A stretch of DNA of 64,000 bases from Xestospongia muta (Eukaryota; Porifera; Demospongiae; Haplosclerida; Petrosiidae), in NCBI GenBank assembly GCA_963693285.1, contig OY848918.1, positions 9,241,156-9,305,155 on the forward strand, in the 5' to 3' direction. The stretch's first letter is position 1. Every line of letters begins with the position of its first letter. Of this stretch, positions 9,345 through 22,200 are shown one piece after another. A program made the position numbers and the translations under genes. The notes under the pieces are model-generated. The model did not search any database. It was not told where the DNA came from and saw only the letters and a program-made list of their open reading frames with translations.

Positions 9345-12300
9345 ATGTACACAGCTACTGTGACAATGCTATTGTATCTTGTTATTTGCCTGCTCTGCTC
9401 TCTGCTCCATCTCTCTGTTGGTACTCACAGCAGTAATGAAGATAAATTTCCTCTCCATTTTGCATATATTACCACAAAGACTGGAGGCTTCGTTGCTGGC
9501 GGAAGCATACCAGTTGTTGATTGGTTATTGGAGATGATCAATGAAAGAGACGATATTTTACAGAATTATACACTAAACTATACAGATGTATTGGATTCTA
9601 AAGTAAATATAAATAAGAATAATTTTTTAAATAATTTTTTGCATGCATATAGGATTACACAGATCACACACACACACACGCACATTGAGCCATGCACTTT
9701 AGAATGCAATCTCGTTTTTGTAGTGTAATCATACTGCATCTTTAGATGCTTTCTTTAAACTATTTTGGGAAAATAACACAACTTATGTGGCATTACTAGG
9801 ATGTGGTTGCTCACAAGCAACTATCCCTGTGGCAGAAACCAGCCATTACTGGAATATTCCCCAGGTATAGAATACTTTGAATAAATATTTATGAAAATGA
9901 TAACCGCTTTCTTTCTCTCTCTCAGATTGCTTTTGCAGCAGGTGCTAATGTTCTAAATGATCGTATACGATTTAGAAGCTTTTTTAGAGTACTACCTTCT
10001 TTTTATTATATTCCAGTATCATTCTCTCAATTACTGAGACAATTTGGGTGGAGAAAGATGGCCGTTATCACTCAGGAAGAGGAGCTATTTCAAGCTGTAA
10101 GTCAGTTAAATAATATGCTCATTCCATAGCTACCATTTTGCTCATAATTGTTCCAAATGTGTGAAAATATTGAAGCATATTATATTATATTTGATTTTTA
10201 ATTTCACTACGTATTTTGTAATAGTTTGTTTTCTCAAGTGCATTTACAGTATTTGTCTCTCCATCTTAGATTACCAATGGTCTCAAGTTCATTTTTGGTT
10301 TACAGAATTTGTTCTTAGATTCATCTGTGTCTTTTAAAACAAGAGTACATCCCTTTCCATATGATGCAATATTTGAAAAAGTACATAATTATTTAATTAC
10401 TATCAACTAAGCAAGCTAATTTATTTGACAATGTATCATTATATTACCTTAGATAATCACAGGAAAGTATAGGATTATTTACATCAATACATATCAAGCA
10501 TATGCTGCCAACATTTTGTGTGAAGTGAGTAACAAAGTACATCATAATGACATCACTACAATTAATGAGAGATGCCTACTAAGTACTAAATATTAAACAA
10601 AAAAGGCAATTCCAATATACTACACAGTGGATGGATGGATGGATAGATAATGAAATTAAGATATAATGGACATTCTTGACTATAAAAGTGGATAATCTGA
10701 TTACTATAAATATTTGTATTATTACAAACACTACTTACTCCATGGCCACAAGGGACCACTCAAAACATTTACAAAACTCAATTAAAAATATAAATATATT
10801 TTGTATTTGCTACTACAGGCTTACCACAGAAACATGTATGCTCCTACCTATGTCTGGATATTACCAATGTGGTATAATGATGGCTGGTGGAATAATACAG
10901 AGAACTCATCCTGTACAACAAAAAACATGATGAGAGTTGTTAATGGTACTTTAGGTATTATACCCCATGGATTCTTTGTTATGGATAACAAAACAAAAAA
11001 AGCTATCTCTGGGCTGGTAAGAAATATTTAGATATACATAGTTGTGTCATTGTGTCGTGACTGTCACTACATACATTCTCTTTTAGAGAAGCCATATTGT
11101 TTAAGTATGACTACTATGTAGTTCCATAGTGATTGGTAATCAAAACAACATATGTTGTTTGTATGTTACATTTCAACTTTCTGTGACTTCCCCTCCACCG
11201 ACTTATTACTCTTACCTCTACCAACACATCACTCCAACCTTCATTTGCCTACTCCACCATCTTCACTCCACTCAAACTCCCTCAAACTTAAATTAGATTA
11301 TCTCTCTGCTAGCTCTTTGTTCTGATATTGGTTATCTCCTAACGTTTAAAATCTTGATGTAGTACTCAAAAACTAGTTTTATTTCAACAAGATTGTAACC
11401 ATCATAATAGTATTGTGGTATCATTGTCTACATAAATTACATTTAATCAATTCTGAAGTATACATTTCTTCCAAAATTGTGAATTCTCTCTGTTAAGCTT
11501 AGATACTGTTCATTCATAATTAGCACTTACTAATATTAGTGTATAATTTGATTGGTTGATGTTTCCATTGTATGATTGTACAGATTTTGTGTGGATGAAT
11601 ACAAATGGTCATGAATGAGTTATATTATATTATTGTACAGGTTACATGTGCCATGTGACTGACAGATTATGTAATTAATGTTTATAACCAATATATAATG
11701 ATTTTGTGTGGATGAATACAAATAGTCGTGAATTGGTTAAAACAACCAATCAGTATCATAATACTGTCATCATATTAATCTTAAAATATGCCTCATTGAA
11801 GATTAATATAATAGCAGATTATAGTGCATATATGAATTCATAGTAACAGACCTGGCCAAATATTTTATGTTTCTTAGAATAACCAAATCATTTTACTTCT
11901 AACCATTAGCTACATAAACTGTTAATTCTGCAGAACATTAATAATCAAAACATTATTATGTTTACTTTTTTGTACCAAATCTATATGTATACAACCTGTA
12001 TAACCATATATTGGTAAAATCAACCTATCAGTTTTTACAGTGATAGACACTGTTCATTCGCAATTGGCACTTACTATTGCCTCCTTATTGTAACCCGTGC
12101 CGAAGTGGTAGCAATATAGTTCTTTTAGATACTGAACAAATATCAAATTAATATTCTTTTCCACAACTATGACAACAACAACTATAACTAACGACAACTA
12201 TAACGACAACTAACGAACTATACACAACTCATTGATTATATACATGACTGACAGGAAATGACAAATATAATTACATCATACAAACAAAATGTCACCAGAA

Positions 12301-14823
12301 ATAATAATCTAAAAAGTAAGTTACAACACTCCTCCCGTCCAACATAGTCCAAAACTCAAGTGAATCATGTCTCTTCCTCAGGTCATGAATTCTACTATTC
12401 CCAGAAAACTTGTTTACCTATTAACCGACACTTCTCTCCCTAGATTAATCACTCCTATAATGCAATGAAACCTTGCTTACCTCACAATTCTCAAAATAAA
12501 ATTGTTTTTCACCTTATCCACCCACATCTCATGTCTGTTTGGTCGTCTTTACCATAAGTAACATTACTGTCTCTTTCCTCTGTAGACATCACAGCAGTAT
12601 TTAGACAACTGTACTGCTCTGCTTGAAGACCCACGATACAAATCTCAAAACCTAAGGATGAATAATGCTGCAGGATTGGTCCATGAGGGAATATGGTCAT
12701 TAGCTATTGGACTTGATAATGCAGTGAAACAAATAGCTATGGGAAATGACAGTGGATGTGAGGGGTTACCAGGAGATTTGGTGCCTTTAGAGGAGTTTGA
12801 TTATACTAATGAAAAAGTAGGCTGTATTCTGAGACAAGGTTTTGCTGAAGTTAATTTTACTGGAATTACTGTGAGTTGCTCTGTTTTCCCTTGTATGTAT
12901 AATATGTACACAAGGGTACATTTTCAAAGTATGTATTTATTGCAATTCTTTTTACCATAAAATTCTACTTGTTGCAATAATTATAGTTTTAAGAATTTAT
13001 ATTTTAGGTTTTGTGGTTACATTTGATACTATAACTGTATATTTAATTATTTATTCTAAACTCATTCCTAGTTTGTTATAATAGTAATGTTGTGTTCTGT
13101 GGTTACATTTGATACTATAACACATATTAATCTTTAATTGTAAAGGGTCCTGTTCATTTCAATGCAAATGGAGGTCGTCCTGACAATATTCATGATGTCA
13201 AACAGTATAGAATATCTGGTGGTAAGCATATAACAAGAACTAGTAAAATGTTGAATTCATTCTCCTATAGATACTGTCAGTCTTGATACAATAGCTTCTG
13301 TAAATGTTAGTGGTAATAATAATATTTTTACTTTTGAAATGGGCGAATCTAATGCACGGATTTGGAAAGGTAAACATTAATATTATAATAACATTGATAG
13401 ATTGTGTATGGCAGCATAAAAGATGTAAGAAGTACCCTAGGACAATGACTACAAATAACAATATATTACATAAAGCACTTATGATGAAATATATTTGATT
13501 CAGTCCTGGTAATGTATATGTAGTTCAAAGCTTGCATACAAGAAAAAATAACAAAGAACCTGCTCATATACATTTTAAATATTCATAAATTTTATTTAAA
13601 GAATTAAAATTCAATATTGGCATGACAATACCAAATGTACAGAACAAGGTATGGACGATGACATAATGTTTTTAGAAATAAACAGCAAACACAATAACAA
13701 TAATATTAAAACAATATACATGATATATAATATAGAAGAATTGATCTCTAGTGTATTTACTATTTATGTACAGATATTTTCTAATTATATTTTGCTATTA
13801 TCCTAACATGAATGTTGGCATCTCTACATATGATTTCAATTTTTAAAAAGGTATTTGTTACAGGTATTAGATACAAGGAAACTAAGATGCAATCAATAGA
13901 GTATAGATATGACTTCATAATATAGACATATTGCTAGTCTTAATCTTAATTTGGATTGAAGCAATTATAGGATGATTTTTAATTGTTGTCATGTCTGTTA
14001 TTATCTATGTAGTAATAACACAATAACATTACCATCATCATGTTATCTTGGTTTAATAGACTGAGATTCCATCAATCGATTTCTTTCATTTATATATACT
14101 TGTATTATCTATTTAAAAAGATACACCAATTACTGGAGATCCATCAAAATTATGTCCATATATAATAATATTTAATACACACATCTAACATACTATACTA
14201 TATAGCTTATATATTATTACTATTATTATATCACTAGATGGTACTCCTCCATATGATGGTTATGAAGAGGACACTATACACCCAAATCATCTAGCATTGA
14301 TTATAATTTATGATATTGTAGCATTTGTTGGTCTCATCTTTGTAGCAGTATGTCTTGTGTTTAATATTGTCTTTAGAAATAGAAAGTCAGTGACTGACCA
14401 TAAATAGTCTTATATCTATAGATTAATCTCTCTCCCTCCCTCTTTTTATAGAGCTGTCAAACTTGCCAGTCCTAATTTGAATTATCTCATAATTGTAGGG
14501 GCTGCTCTCATGTACATATGTGTCTATTTCTATGTACACTCCTCATCAGTAATGAATGTACAAACTGCCTTCTGTAATGTAAGATTATCACATAATGATC
14601 ATTAATCCTCACTTCTAGATTTGTTCTATAATAAATTATTGTGTTGCTTTACCTTCAAATTAATGATCCATTCTTAATTTCCACATAGATCCGATTGTGG
14701 TTGTTCTTTTTGGGATACTCTGTCTGTTTTGGTGTCATTCTTTCTAAAACATGGAGAGTCTATTATATCTTCTCTAATCCAACACCTAAGAAGAAGGTTC
14801 ATTACTCAATTAAAAAATATAAT

Positions 14824-14903
<80 letters not shown>

Positions 14904-16054
14904 ATACACAGGCACTAAAAGATTGGGTTTTGTTTGTCCAAGTGTTAGTTATAGTATCTATTGATTTGATTATTATTGTCATTGGATCTGCCATTCCTCA
15001 GTCACGACTGATAGCTACCAGAATAAGAGATACTCAACATCCAGAAGCTACAACGGTATGTCATGTAACAGAAAAGAGTCTTGCAAAATTATTAATTAAG
15101 CTGACAAATTTGCTTATATTATTACTAGATAGTCTGTCAATTAGCACATTAATTTGTTTAACCTTTAATTGTATAAAAGGATAAGAGGATCCCTACCAAT
15201 TGTTTCCATTCAATAAATAACTATTATACTAAATATGTTAATACTATTTCTTCTAGGTTGAAGGCACTTTTGAAAAAAACTTTATCTATGTGTGTGCTCA
15301 GAGTGGATCACAAATTTGGCTAGCAGTCTCCTTTACATACAAAGCATTGTTACAACTAGTAGCAATATTTATGGCATTTCATATTCGTCGTGTTAAAATT
15401 AAAGCTCTCAATGACTCAAAGGAAATAGCTGTCATTATCTACATCAACAGTATTATACTTGCATTGTTAGCAGTGACACAGTTTGCTCTTGAAACTTATC
15501 ATGATGCATATGCTGCCATGTTTGGACTAGCTCTACTGGTTGATGCTACTCTGTTCCTAGGACTTGTGTTCATTCCAAAGGTAAGACTCATTTCAATTAA
15601 TTAAGTGCCACTTTGATTTTAATTTATAACAATTTTGCTCCTCAAACCACTTATTAATTTCATTTTAAGCAGGCTCAACATGCTTCACTTCTTATAGACT
15701 CTATAGAGACTATATGACCAAACCTTAATTTCATTTTTCCTGATTATATCTTGACAGATGGTTAGTTTATATCGTGATCCAACTGGAGAAAAAGTCCTCA
15801 CCAGTCATCAATTAACTTCTTCCTATCCAACAAATAATACCACTGTTAATGAGTCACCTGAGGAGACTATCAGTGGTCTACGTGCTAGAATTAAAGAACT
15901 GGAGTCTATGCTTTCCACTAAAGAGGTTAGTATATGAAAAATCATTACAATATATCATAAACTAAGAGCTGTTTATTTGTACATATATAAATGCTGTGTA
16001 TTTTAATAGAATGATCTTATCATCTCAAATATATAGCTGGAATCTGCAACTTAA
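9345..16054 (+). CDS. R1: GABA-B-like class C GPCR, intact, about 815 aa
   Basis: Exons: 9345-9602, 9724-9864, 9926-10096, 10270-10380, 10453-10524, 10819-11016, 12586-12870, 13146-13221, 13271-13369, 14238-14385, 14452-14578, 14689-14796, 14912-15055, 15257-15580, 15758-15925, 16037-16054. They join in frame. Signal peptide at about 1-27 (a second in-frame ATG lies at 9366; other copies start there). The Venus-flytrap domain spans about 28-470, with GCGCSQATIPVAE, WYNDGWW and IWSLAIGLDNAV typical of GABA-B receptors. Seven TM helices span about 480-750: SKTWRVYYIF in TM3, ALKDWVLF before TM4, KALNDSKEIAV before TM6 and FIPK after TM7. Cysteines ending exon 11 and starting exon 14 match the TM3-ECL2 disulfide. 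The tail has a short coiled coil (GLRARIKELESML). Reading into the last intron would instead give EVSI and a stop at 15935. Ligand unknown. Confidence 0.93.
11290..12530 (+). mobile_element. LINE endonuclease fossil in R1 intron 6
   Basis: Aligns with the fossil in R2, R3, R4 and P1. Recognisable parts are the CTCCTAACG...AATCTTGATGTAGT stretch (SP.ISNLD), FQQDCNHH and IIVYI-like codons, and the TCTCCCTAGATTAATCACTCC segment near 12435. Too decayed for function. It makes up most of this 1.57-kb intron. Confidence 0.6.
12086..12328. mobile_element. Solo LTR with 5-bp target-site duplication
   Basis: The ends TATTGTAAC and GTTACAACA are inverted copies apart from one base (canonical TG...CA with the first G changed). 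Perfect CTCCT duplications flank it at 12081-12085 and 12329-12333. The matching position in P1 intron 6 (about 2118-2133) reads GCTCCTTCTGTCC without an insert. A 5-bp duplication and 243-bp length fit a solo LTR of a Ty3/gypsy-like element. It is unique to R1, so it inserted after the array duplicated. Confidence 0.85.
13370..14237 (+). other. Intron 9 of R1, AT-rich, nothing recognised
   Basis: 868 bases. Part of it aligns with intron 9 of R3 (TACACCAATTACTGGAGATCC near 14121 and near 32130). No repeat ends or coding segment identified. Confidence 0.6.
14820..14908. repeat. (CT)n(CA)n microsatellite forming the exon 13 acceptor tract of R1
   Basis: About 24 bases of CT followed by about 66 bases of CA run to within a few bases of the AG at 14910-14911. 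R2, R3 and R4 have shorter CT/CA runs at the same acceptor, and R6 has only CT. Length is therefore variable between copies. Confidence 0.9.
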
Positions 16055-16078
16055 TTTGATAACAAAGTTTGAAGTACG

Positions 16079-16084
16079 AATAAA
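16079..16084 (+). terminator. Poly(A) signal of R1
   Basis: AATAAA 24 bases after the stop in exon 16, aligned with the AATAAA at 129 and 25069. Confidence 0.6.
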
Positions 16085-17379
16085 GACTGATGTAATAATT
16101 GTTTGTTGCATATATGTCTTTCTCATTAATATACATATATATCGGTTATGTGTTTAGTAATTTTGTAATTATTACATAATATGTGACTTTATAGATTGAA
16201 CAAATAACTCAATGAATTAGTACAACATAAATAAATAATAATTAGTTTGTTTTATTAAAAACATACTATGTGTAGTTATTAGTTTATCAAACATTTTATT
16301 AACTCTTAATAAAATCAAAGTAGAAATATTAATTAATACACTGTAATGAAATTTTGAATGAATTAATTAAAATTGCAAATATTGTGTTTAAAAAAATTTT
16401 AAATGCAATTTTACTGTTTTTTAATTACAATTCTAGTTTTTAAACACAATTTTAACATAGTTTAAATACAATTTTAATACAATTTTAGTACAATTTCAAT
16501 ATGGATCAAACACAATTTTAATGCAGTTTAAACCCTATTAAAATTGTGTTTAATATACTTAAAGATTATTAACAACCATTATTGTTTAGATAACTATTTA
16601 TACAGCTACATATGTATATATATATTTATATGTAAGATTTGCCTTATCTTGTATTCTATAATGATGCAGCATCTTATTTCTATTGTTATCTTTTATTAAG
16701 TCTATTTTATTAAGTTTATTAAGTTTTACAGACTTCTTAAGGACAATACAATGTTGTAACACCTATATAGTAACATTTATAGTATAGTAGAAACAATATG
16801 AGTAATGGATGAAACCAAAATAGCACAGTAATATCAGATTGCATTGGATGTAACTTGAATGAAATGGGACCAGACTAAGTCATTATGAAATTGGGAGCTT
16901 TATGTGTCATCTCATTCTGTTCAAGATCAAATTACTGGACACTAGTCTCTTAATATATAATTGACACACGTCTTCAAGAAATCCAAAGGGCAACACCATG
17001 ATGAGTCATGACATCAAGACTAAACTGTGATTGTCACATGACCACATACAGAATATCTATAGAAATTAAAAGTGATATTCTTACCAACTGTCAGTCCATC
17101 TACCTCTCTGTCCATTTGTCCATCCATTTATAATATAATTAATTTTAACAATGCATGCTATTAAAATCAAGTTAGCCTGACTTCTAGTTAACTTTAACAT
17201 AACTCTACTAGTTATTGTGTTGTTACTTGTTAAACAAGCTAAAATGATAGCTCCAATCTTTACATTAGAAGATACACCAGTAGACTCTACAAGCTGGATG
17301 AAAGAGACTCAATAGGAAGGGAGGGAGGGAGAGAGAATATAGATCAGTCTTGACATCCTGAAATGACATCAAAGGACTC
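16085..17379. other. R1-R2 intergenic DNA
   Basis: 16085-16350 is the receptor 3' flank shared with other copies. 16360-16560 is a degenerate run of AATTTTAA/TTAAAATT units in both orientations, possibly an eroded foldback element. 16920-17345 aligns with 41330-41720 upstream of R4 and partly with 35990-36260. It is shared R2/R4 upstream DNA. No gene seen. Confidence 0.6.
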
Positions 17380-18310
17380 TGTAAATTATTACATAAAATT
17401 GTAACATTTATTGATAAAGGGCAACAACAACTCAACCAAGAAAGAATATATAACCAAAGTTAGTTATATAGCAAGAACAGAGAATATATAGAAACAGGTA
17501 ACACTCTAACACAATCTACATTGTTCTATTAGACAATTCCACCACATCTTCCTTTCTCAGAAGGTCAAGTATTCAGGTAGATTCACAACTGTACCTGTGT
17601 GAGATCTAGTCATGATTGGACTACAATTTTCATTTTGGGAGGTCTCAGTAGTATCATCAGTTCTGATTGTTTGATGACGACGATTTCTACAAACTTGACC
17701 TGATGGTTTGTTGACCACATAAGATCTTGTTGTTTCAGCTGGATGATTGATATTGCCAAGAATTTGTCTTGTTTCTGAAGTGATCTAGATAGGAGTGTCA
17801 TCTGGTATTACAAGTAGTGAATGAACTCTTATGTCGACAATCAAAATTCTGTTTCTGTTTGTTCTTTTCTCTCACTCTTCCTTTTAAAGTCATCAAGGTA
17901 ATGGCATGTTGGAATTAAACTCTCCTTAGTTTGGGATAGCTTTGTGTAAATTTGTCTTCCCATCAGAAGCTCAGCTGGACTATGTCCATACCATGGGAGA
18001 GATGTTGCTCTAGAGTTTAGGAGAGCCATATAATGATCTTCATTGTTAAATAGAAGTGTTTTCACTATTTTGACTGTGTGTTTAGCTTGACCATTACTTT
18101 GTGGAAAATAAAGACTAGAGGTGACATGTTGAAATCACAACAATGCGTCTATTAAAAAGGAGTAGATTATTGCATACTGTTAGCTCACTTCTAACAGTCA
18201 AATATGAATTTAGAGAGGATTGAATCATTAGTTGGAGCACAATCACTGTGTACCCAGTTTGGTATATAGCTGAATCTATATAGTAGACATCATGTGACCA
18301 GTCTATCATT
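17380..18310 (-). mobile_element. Ty3/gypsy-like LTR retrotransposon remnant
   Basis: On the minus strand, integrase C-terminal motifs run in order: TSSLYFPQSNGQAKHTVKIV (complement of about 18050-18112), SPAELLMGRQIYTKL (about 17930-17985), RSYVVNKPSGQVCRNRRHQ (about 17660-17735), then MTRSHTGTVVNLPEYLTF and a stop near 17560. Several frameshifts separate them. Beyond it, purine-rich AAAGGAAGA is followed by an LTR-like segment (about 17382-17554) holding an AATAAA on the minus strand. The order pol end, polypurine tract, LTR is that of an LTR retrotransposon. Protease, reverse transcriptase and RNase H are absent. Confidence 0.78.
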
Positions 18311-18440
18311 TAACAAAATCACTGACATCAATTATTGAGAAGTCTCCGGGATAATCCCTTTTGGCAACGGCATGACAAGTCGGAACATCTCGACACTGAC
18401 ACAAAAAGGAAAAAGAACAAGGAAAGGTATCTTCATATTA

Positions 18441-18519
18441 CCCACGTGGTATCATTATCAAGCCACGCCCTCAACAAAAATTCCGAATATGTGGATTTAC
18501 GGAAACCTGCATATAAATA
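18441..18519 (+). promoter_or_regulatory. R2 promoter block with E-box and TATA box
   Basis: CCCACGTGG (E-box CACGTG), AAGCCACGCCCTCAACAAAA as in the other A copies, then TATAAATA at 18512-18519, 36 bases before the start codon. The close spacing of TATA to ATG implies a very short 5' UTR if this TATA is used. Confidence 0.5.
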
Positions 18520-18554
18520 AGATGACGTATATAGCTGTTCAGTAGTCAGTGGCA

Positions 18555-18840
18555 ATGCTATCTTATCTTATTCTTTGCTCCCTTTTACATCTCTCTGCCA
18601 GTGCTCACAGCAGTAATGAAGACAAAATTCCTCTTCAATTTGCATATGTTACCACAAAGACCGGAGGCTTTCTTGCTAGTGGAGGTATACCAATTGTTGA
18701 TTGGTCATTGGAGATGATCAATGAACGAGACGACATTTTACAGAATTATACACTAAACTATACAGATATACTGGATTCTAAGGTAAATCTAAAACAACAA
18801 TACATTTATAGAATAAATATCAGCTGTATATATGTATATG

Positions 18841-18880
<40 letters not shown>

Positions 18881-19193
18881 ACAGTTAACTTGAACAACAT
18901 ACTTCATTTAATATATATAATTTTAATGCCATTAATATCAGTATTGTAATAGTACAGATGTTTTCCACACTAAAAGGATGTAATAGCTATACTAATTGGC
19001 TACACATGATTTATATGGATTTGTGAATTGTTCTCCACCTTGATGTTTGCACACATTGAATCCTTACATCATCTTTCATTTTCCTAAAGTATCCTACTTC
19101 ATACTAATATCACAAATTCAATTATATGATTCAAACTGTTTTTTTATAGTGTGATTGCGCTACATCATTTGGGACAATTTCTGTGTGCATATA

Positions 19194-19228
<35 letters not shown>

Positions 19229-22200
19229 GTATATATATTACTAACTCAACCATGCACTTTAGAATGTAATCTCTTTCTTACAGTGTGACCATACTGCATC
19301 TTTAGATGCTTTCTTTGATCTATTTTGGCAAAGTAACACAACATATGTGGCATTGCTAGGATGTGGTTGTTCACAAGCAACTATCCCTGTGGCAGAAACC
19401 AGTCATTACTGGAATATACCACAAGTAAAATGTGATTTCATGTGTATAATCAATAATCTCCCTCTCTCTCAGATTGCTTTTGCAGCAGCTGCAAGCATTC
19501 TGAGCGATCGTCAACGATTTAGAAGCTTTTTTCGAGTAGTTCCATCTTTTTATTATATTCCAGGATCTATGGCTCAGTTAATGAGACAATTTAATTGGAA
19601 AAAGATGACTATTATCACACAGGAGGAGGCCTTGTTTCAAGCAGTGAGTACTACTTTGATTTCATGCCGATCTTTTAACTACATATTAATTGCTTTACTA
19701 ATTTGTAATTAGAGACTGGTACATACTGACTTCTTATCAAAATGCATAAGAAATTGAGGCTGTCATATATAAATGTTTCATTATTTGGGTTACTATGCTT
19801 CTCTCTCTCTCCTTTCCATCTTAGATTTCCAAGGGTTTAACAGGCATTTTTCAGTCAGAGAATTGGCTACTAGATTCATCCGTGTCTTTTAAAACAGGAG
19901 TAGATCCCTTTCCATATGATGCTGTATTTGACAATGTAAGTAATTACTTAATTATTAATTAATGTATTAATAATTATCTTCTTGCTTTAGATAAATACTG
20001 GAAAATATAGAATTATTTACATCAACACATATGAGCCATATGCTGTGAACATTTTGTGTGAAGTGAGTAACATACTATACAGTATGGATGGACGGATGAT
20101 GCAAACTGACACACTTCACTACAGTAATGGAAACAATTTTGTCTTAGTCACCACTAATGTATAGATAATTACAAAAACTATTTGCTCCAGTGAATGACTT
20201 AATATATAGCATTAATTATACTCAATTATAAATATAAACACATTTTGTATTTGCTACTAGGCTTACCATAGAAAAATGTATGCTCCTTCCTATGTCTGGA
20301 TGTTACCAGTGTGGTATAATGAAGGCTGGTGGAATAATACAGTTAATGTATCCTGTACAACAGAGAATATGATGACAGTTGTTAATGGTACTTTAGGTAC
20401 TGTGCCCCATGGAGCCTTTGTTATGGATAACAAAACAAGAAAAGCTATCTCTGGGCTGGTAAGAAATATTTAGTTATATGATTAGAGTTAGTAATAGTTT
20501 CTTATTAAAGCACAGTGTTCTGAGTTGGGGTTGTGTGTGAAGCCATGTAAAAGAACATGAACAATGAGAACAGCTATAGTATTTCACTAATGCTGTTATT
20601 TTGAGGGATGATGGTATTACCATAAGTGGTGTCTTGTGGTTTTTGCATTATATATATGAAAATTAGTAATTTTTGATACCATATTTATGTGACAAGTCAT
20701 ACAGATCTAGACTGTAGCACAAGTCACAAGTGAAAACCGAATCATGTAGAATTGTTTAGTAATCAAAACTACATATGTTGTTTATACACTACATTCCAAC
20801 TTTTTATATACTTTCTCCTCTGACAACTCATTATTCCAATCTTCCTCTACCTCCTCTTCCATCATCTCTCCATTCAAACCTTCTAGCATTGACTCTTATC
20901 TTTACTTTAATCCTTATCCTAATGCATATAGCATTCTTTCCAAATTAAATAATAACTCTGCTTGTTGATTATTCATTGTCCTGATCTTATTTGCATTGTG
21001 GAATCTTAGTTATCTCCTGACATTTCAAATCTTGATTTAGTATTCAAAAACTACTTTCTATTTCAATGTGATTGTAACCATCATGGTGGTGGTATCATTG
21101 TCTACATAAAATCACATTTAAACGCTTCTGAATTGTACATTTTTTAATGAAATTGAACACCTCTTGTTCAACTTAGAAGTTGTTCACTCACAATTAGCAC
21201 TTATTATTGCCTACCATTATCTCATAACATCTGCTCGATGCAATCTCGTCTTATAATCCTTCTAGTTTATTAAACCTTGTACTCTTTGTGATTTTAACAT
21301 TATTTACTATTTCTATGCCCCATCATTGAAATTAAAGTGAATACTTTTATTTTACTCTTTATTAAACTTATTAAAGACTCCAATCATTTTCTTACTCTGG
21401 TATTTCATCCAACAATTGTGCTGATGATATCTCTTCCATTATGCTCCCACTATTTCACTTCCACTTTCAAATATTTAATTCCTCTTTGCCCAATAAGTTG
21501 GAAGAGCTCCGATGTTGAAACTATTCCTAAACCACTTAACTAATAGAATTCATTTTGTCCACTGGTGATATGAGATATGAGTTCTTATTTCAGTAATAGA
21601 TGTATGTTTAGTACTCATGAGTATAGAATATTTCTGCATGTTAACTAACTTCATGTCCATGATATGTAATAGGGAAATCAGGCACTGTACATGTAATGAA
21701 AACAATTTTTTAATTAACATTTATTTTCTCTTTGGTCATTTCTCAGTACCAGTAACATTATTGTTAATAATATCTCTACTTGCAGACATCACAGCAGTTT
21801 TTAGACAACTACACTGCTCTGCTTGAAGAGCCTAGATACAAATCTCAAAATTTAAGTAGAATGAATGCTATAGGATTGGCCCATGAGGGAATATGGTCAT
21901 TAGCTATTGGACTTGACAATGCAGTGAAAAGGATAGCTATGGGAAATGACAGTGGATGTGAAGGGTTACCAGGAGATTTGGTACCTTTAGAGGAGTTTGA
22001 TTATACTAATGAAAGAGTGGGCTGTATTCTGAGACAATGTTTTGCTGAAGTTAATTTTCTTGGAATTACTGTGAGTTGCTATGTTTTCCCTTGTATTTTA
22101 AACATGAAATAGATTTTCAACGTATATATTTATTGTAAAACCATTCCTAGTGTGCTGTAATAGTTATATGTCATGTTCTGTGATTATATTTCATACTATA

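Noticed and set aside
13240..13498. Short open frames over R1 exon 9 and its intron on both strands
   Set aside because: They span a splice donor with the strong consensus AAAGGTAAAC and share no similarity with other copies beyond the exon.
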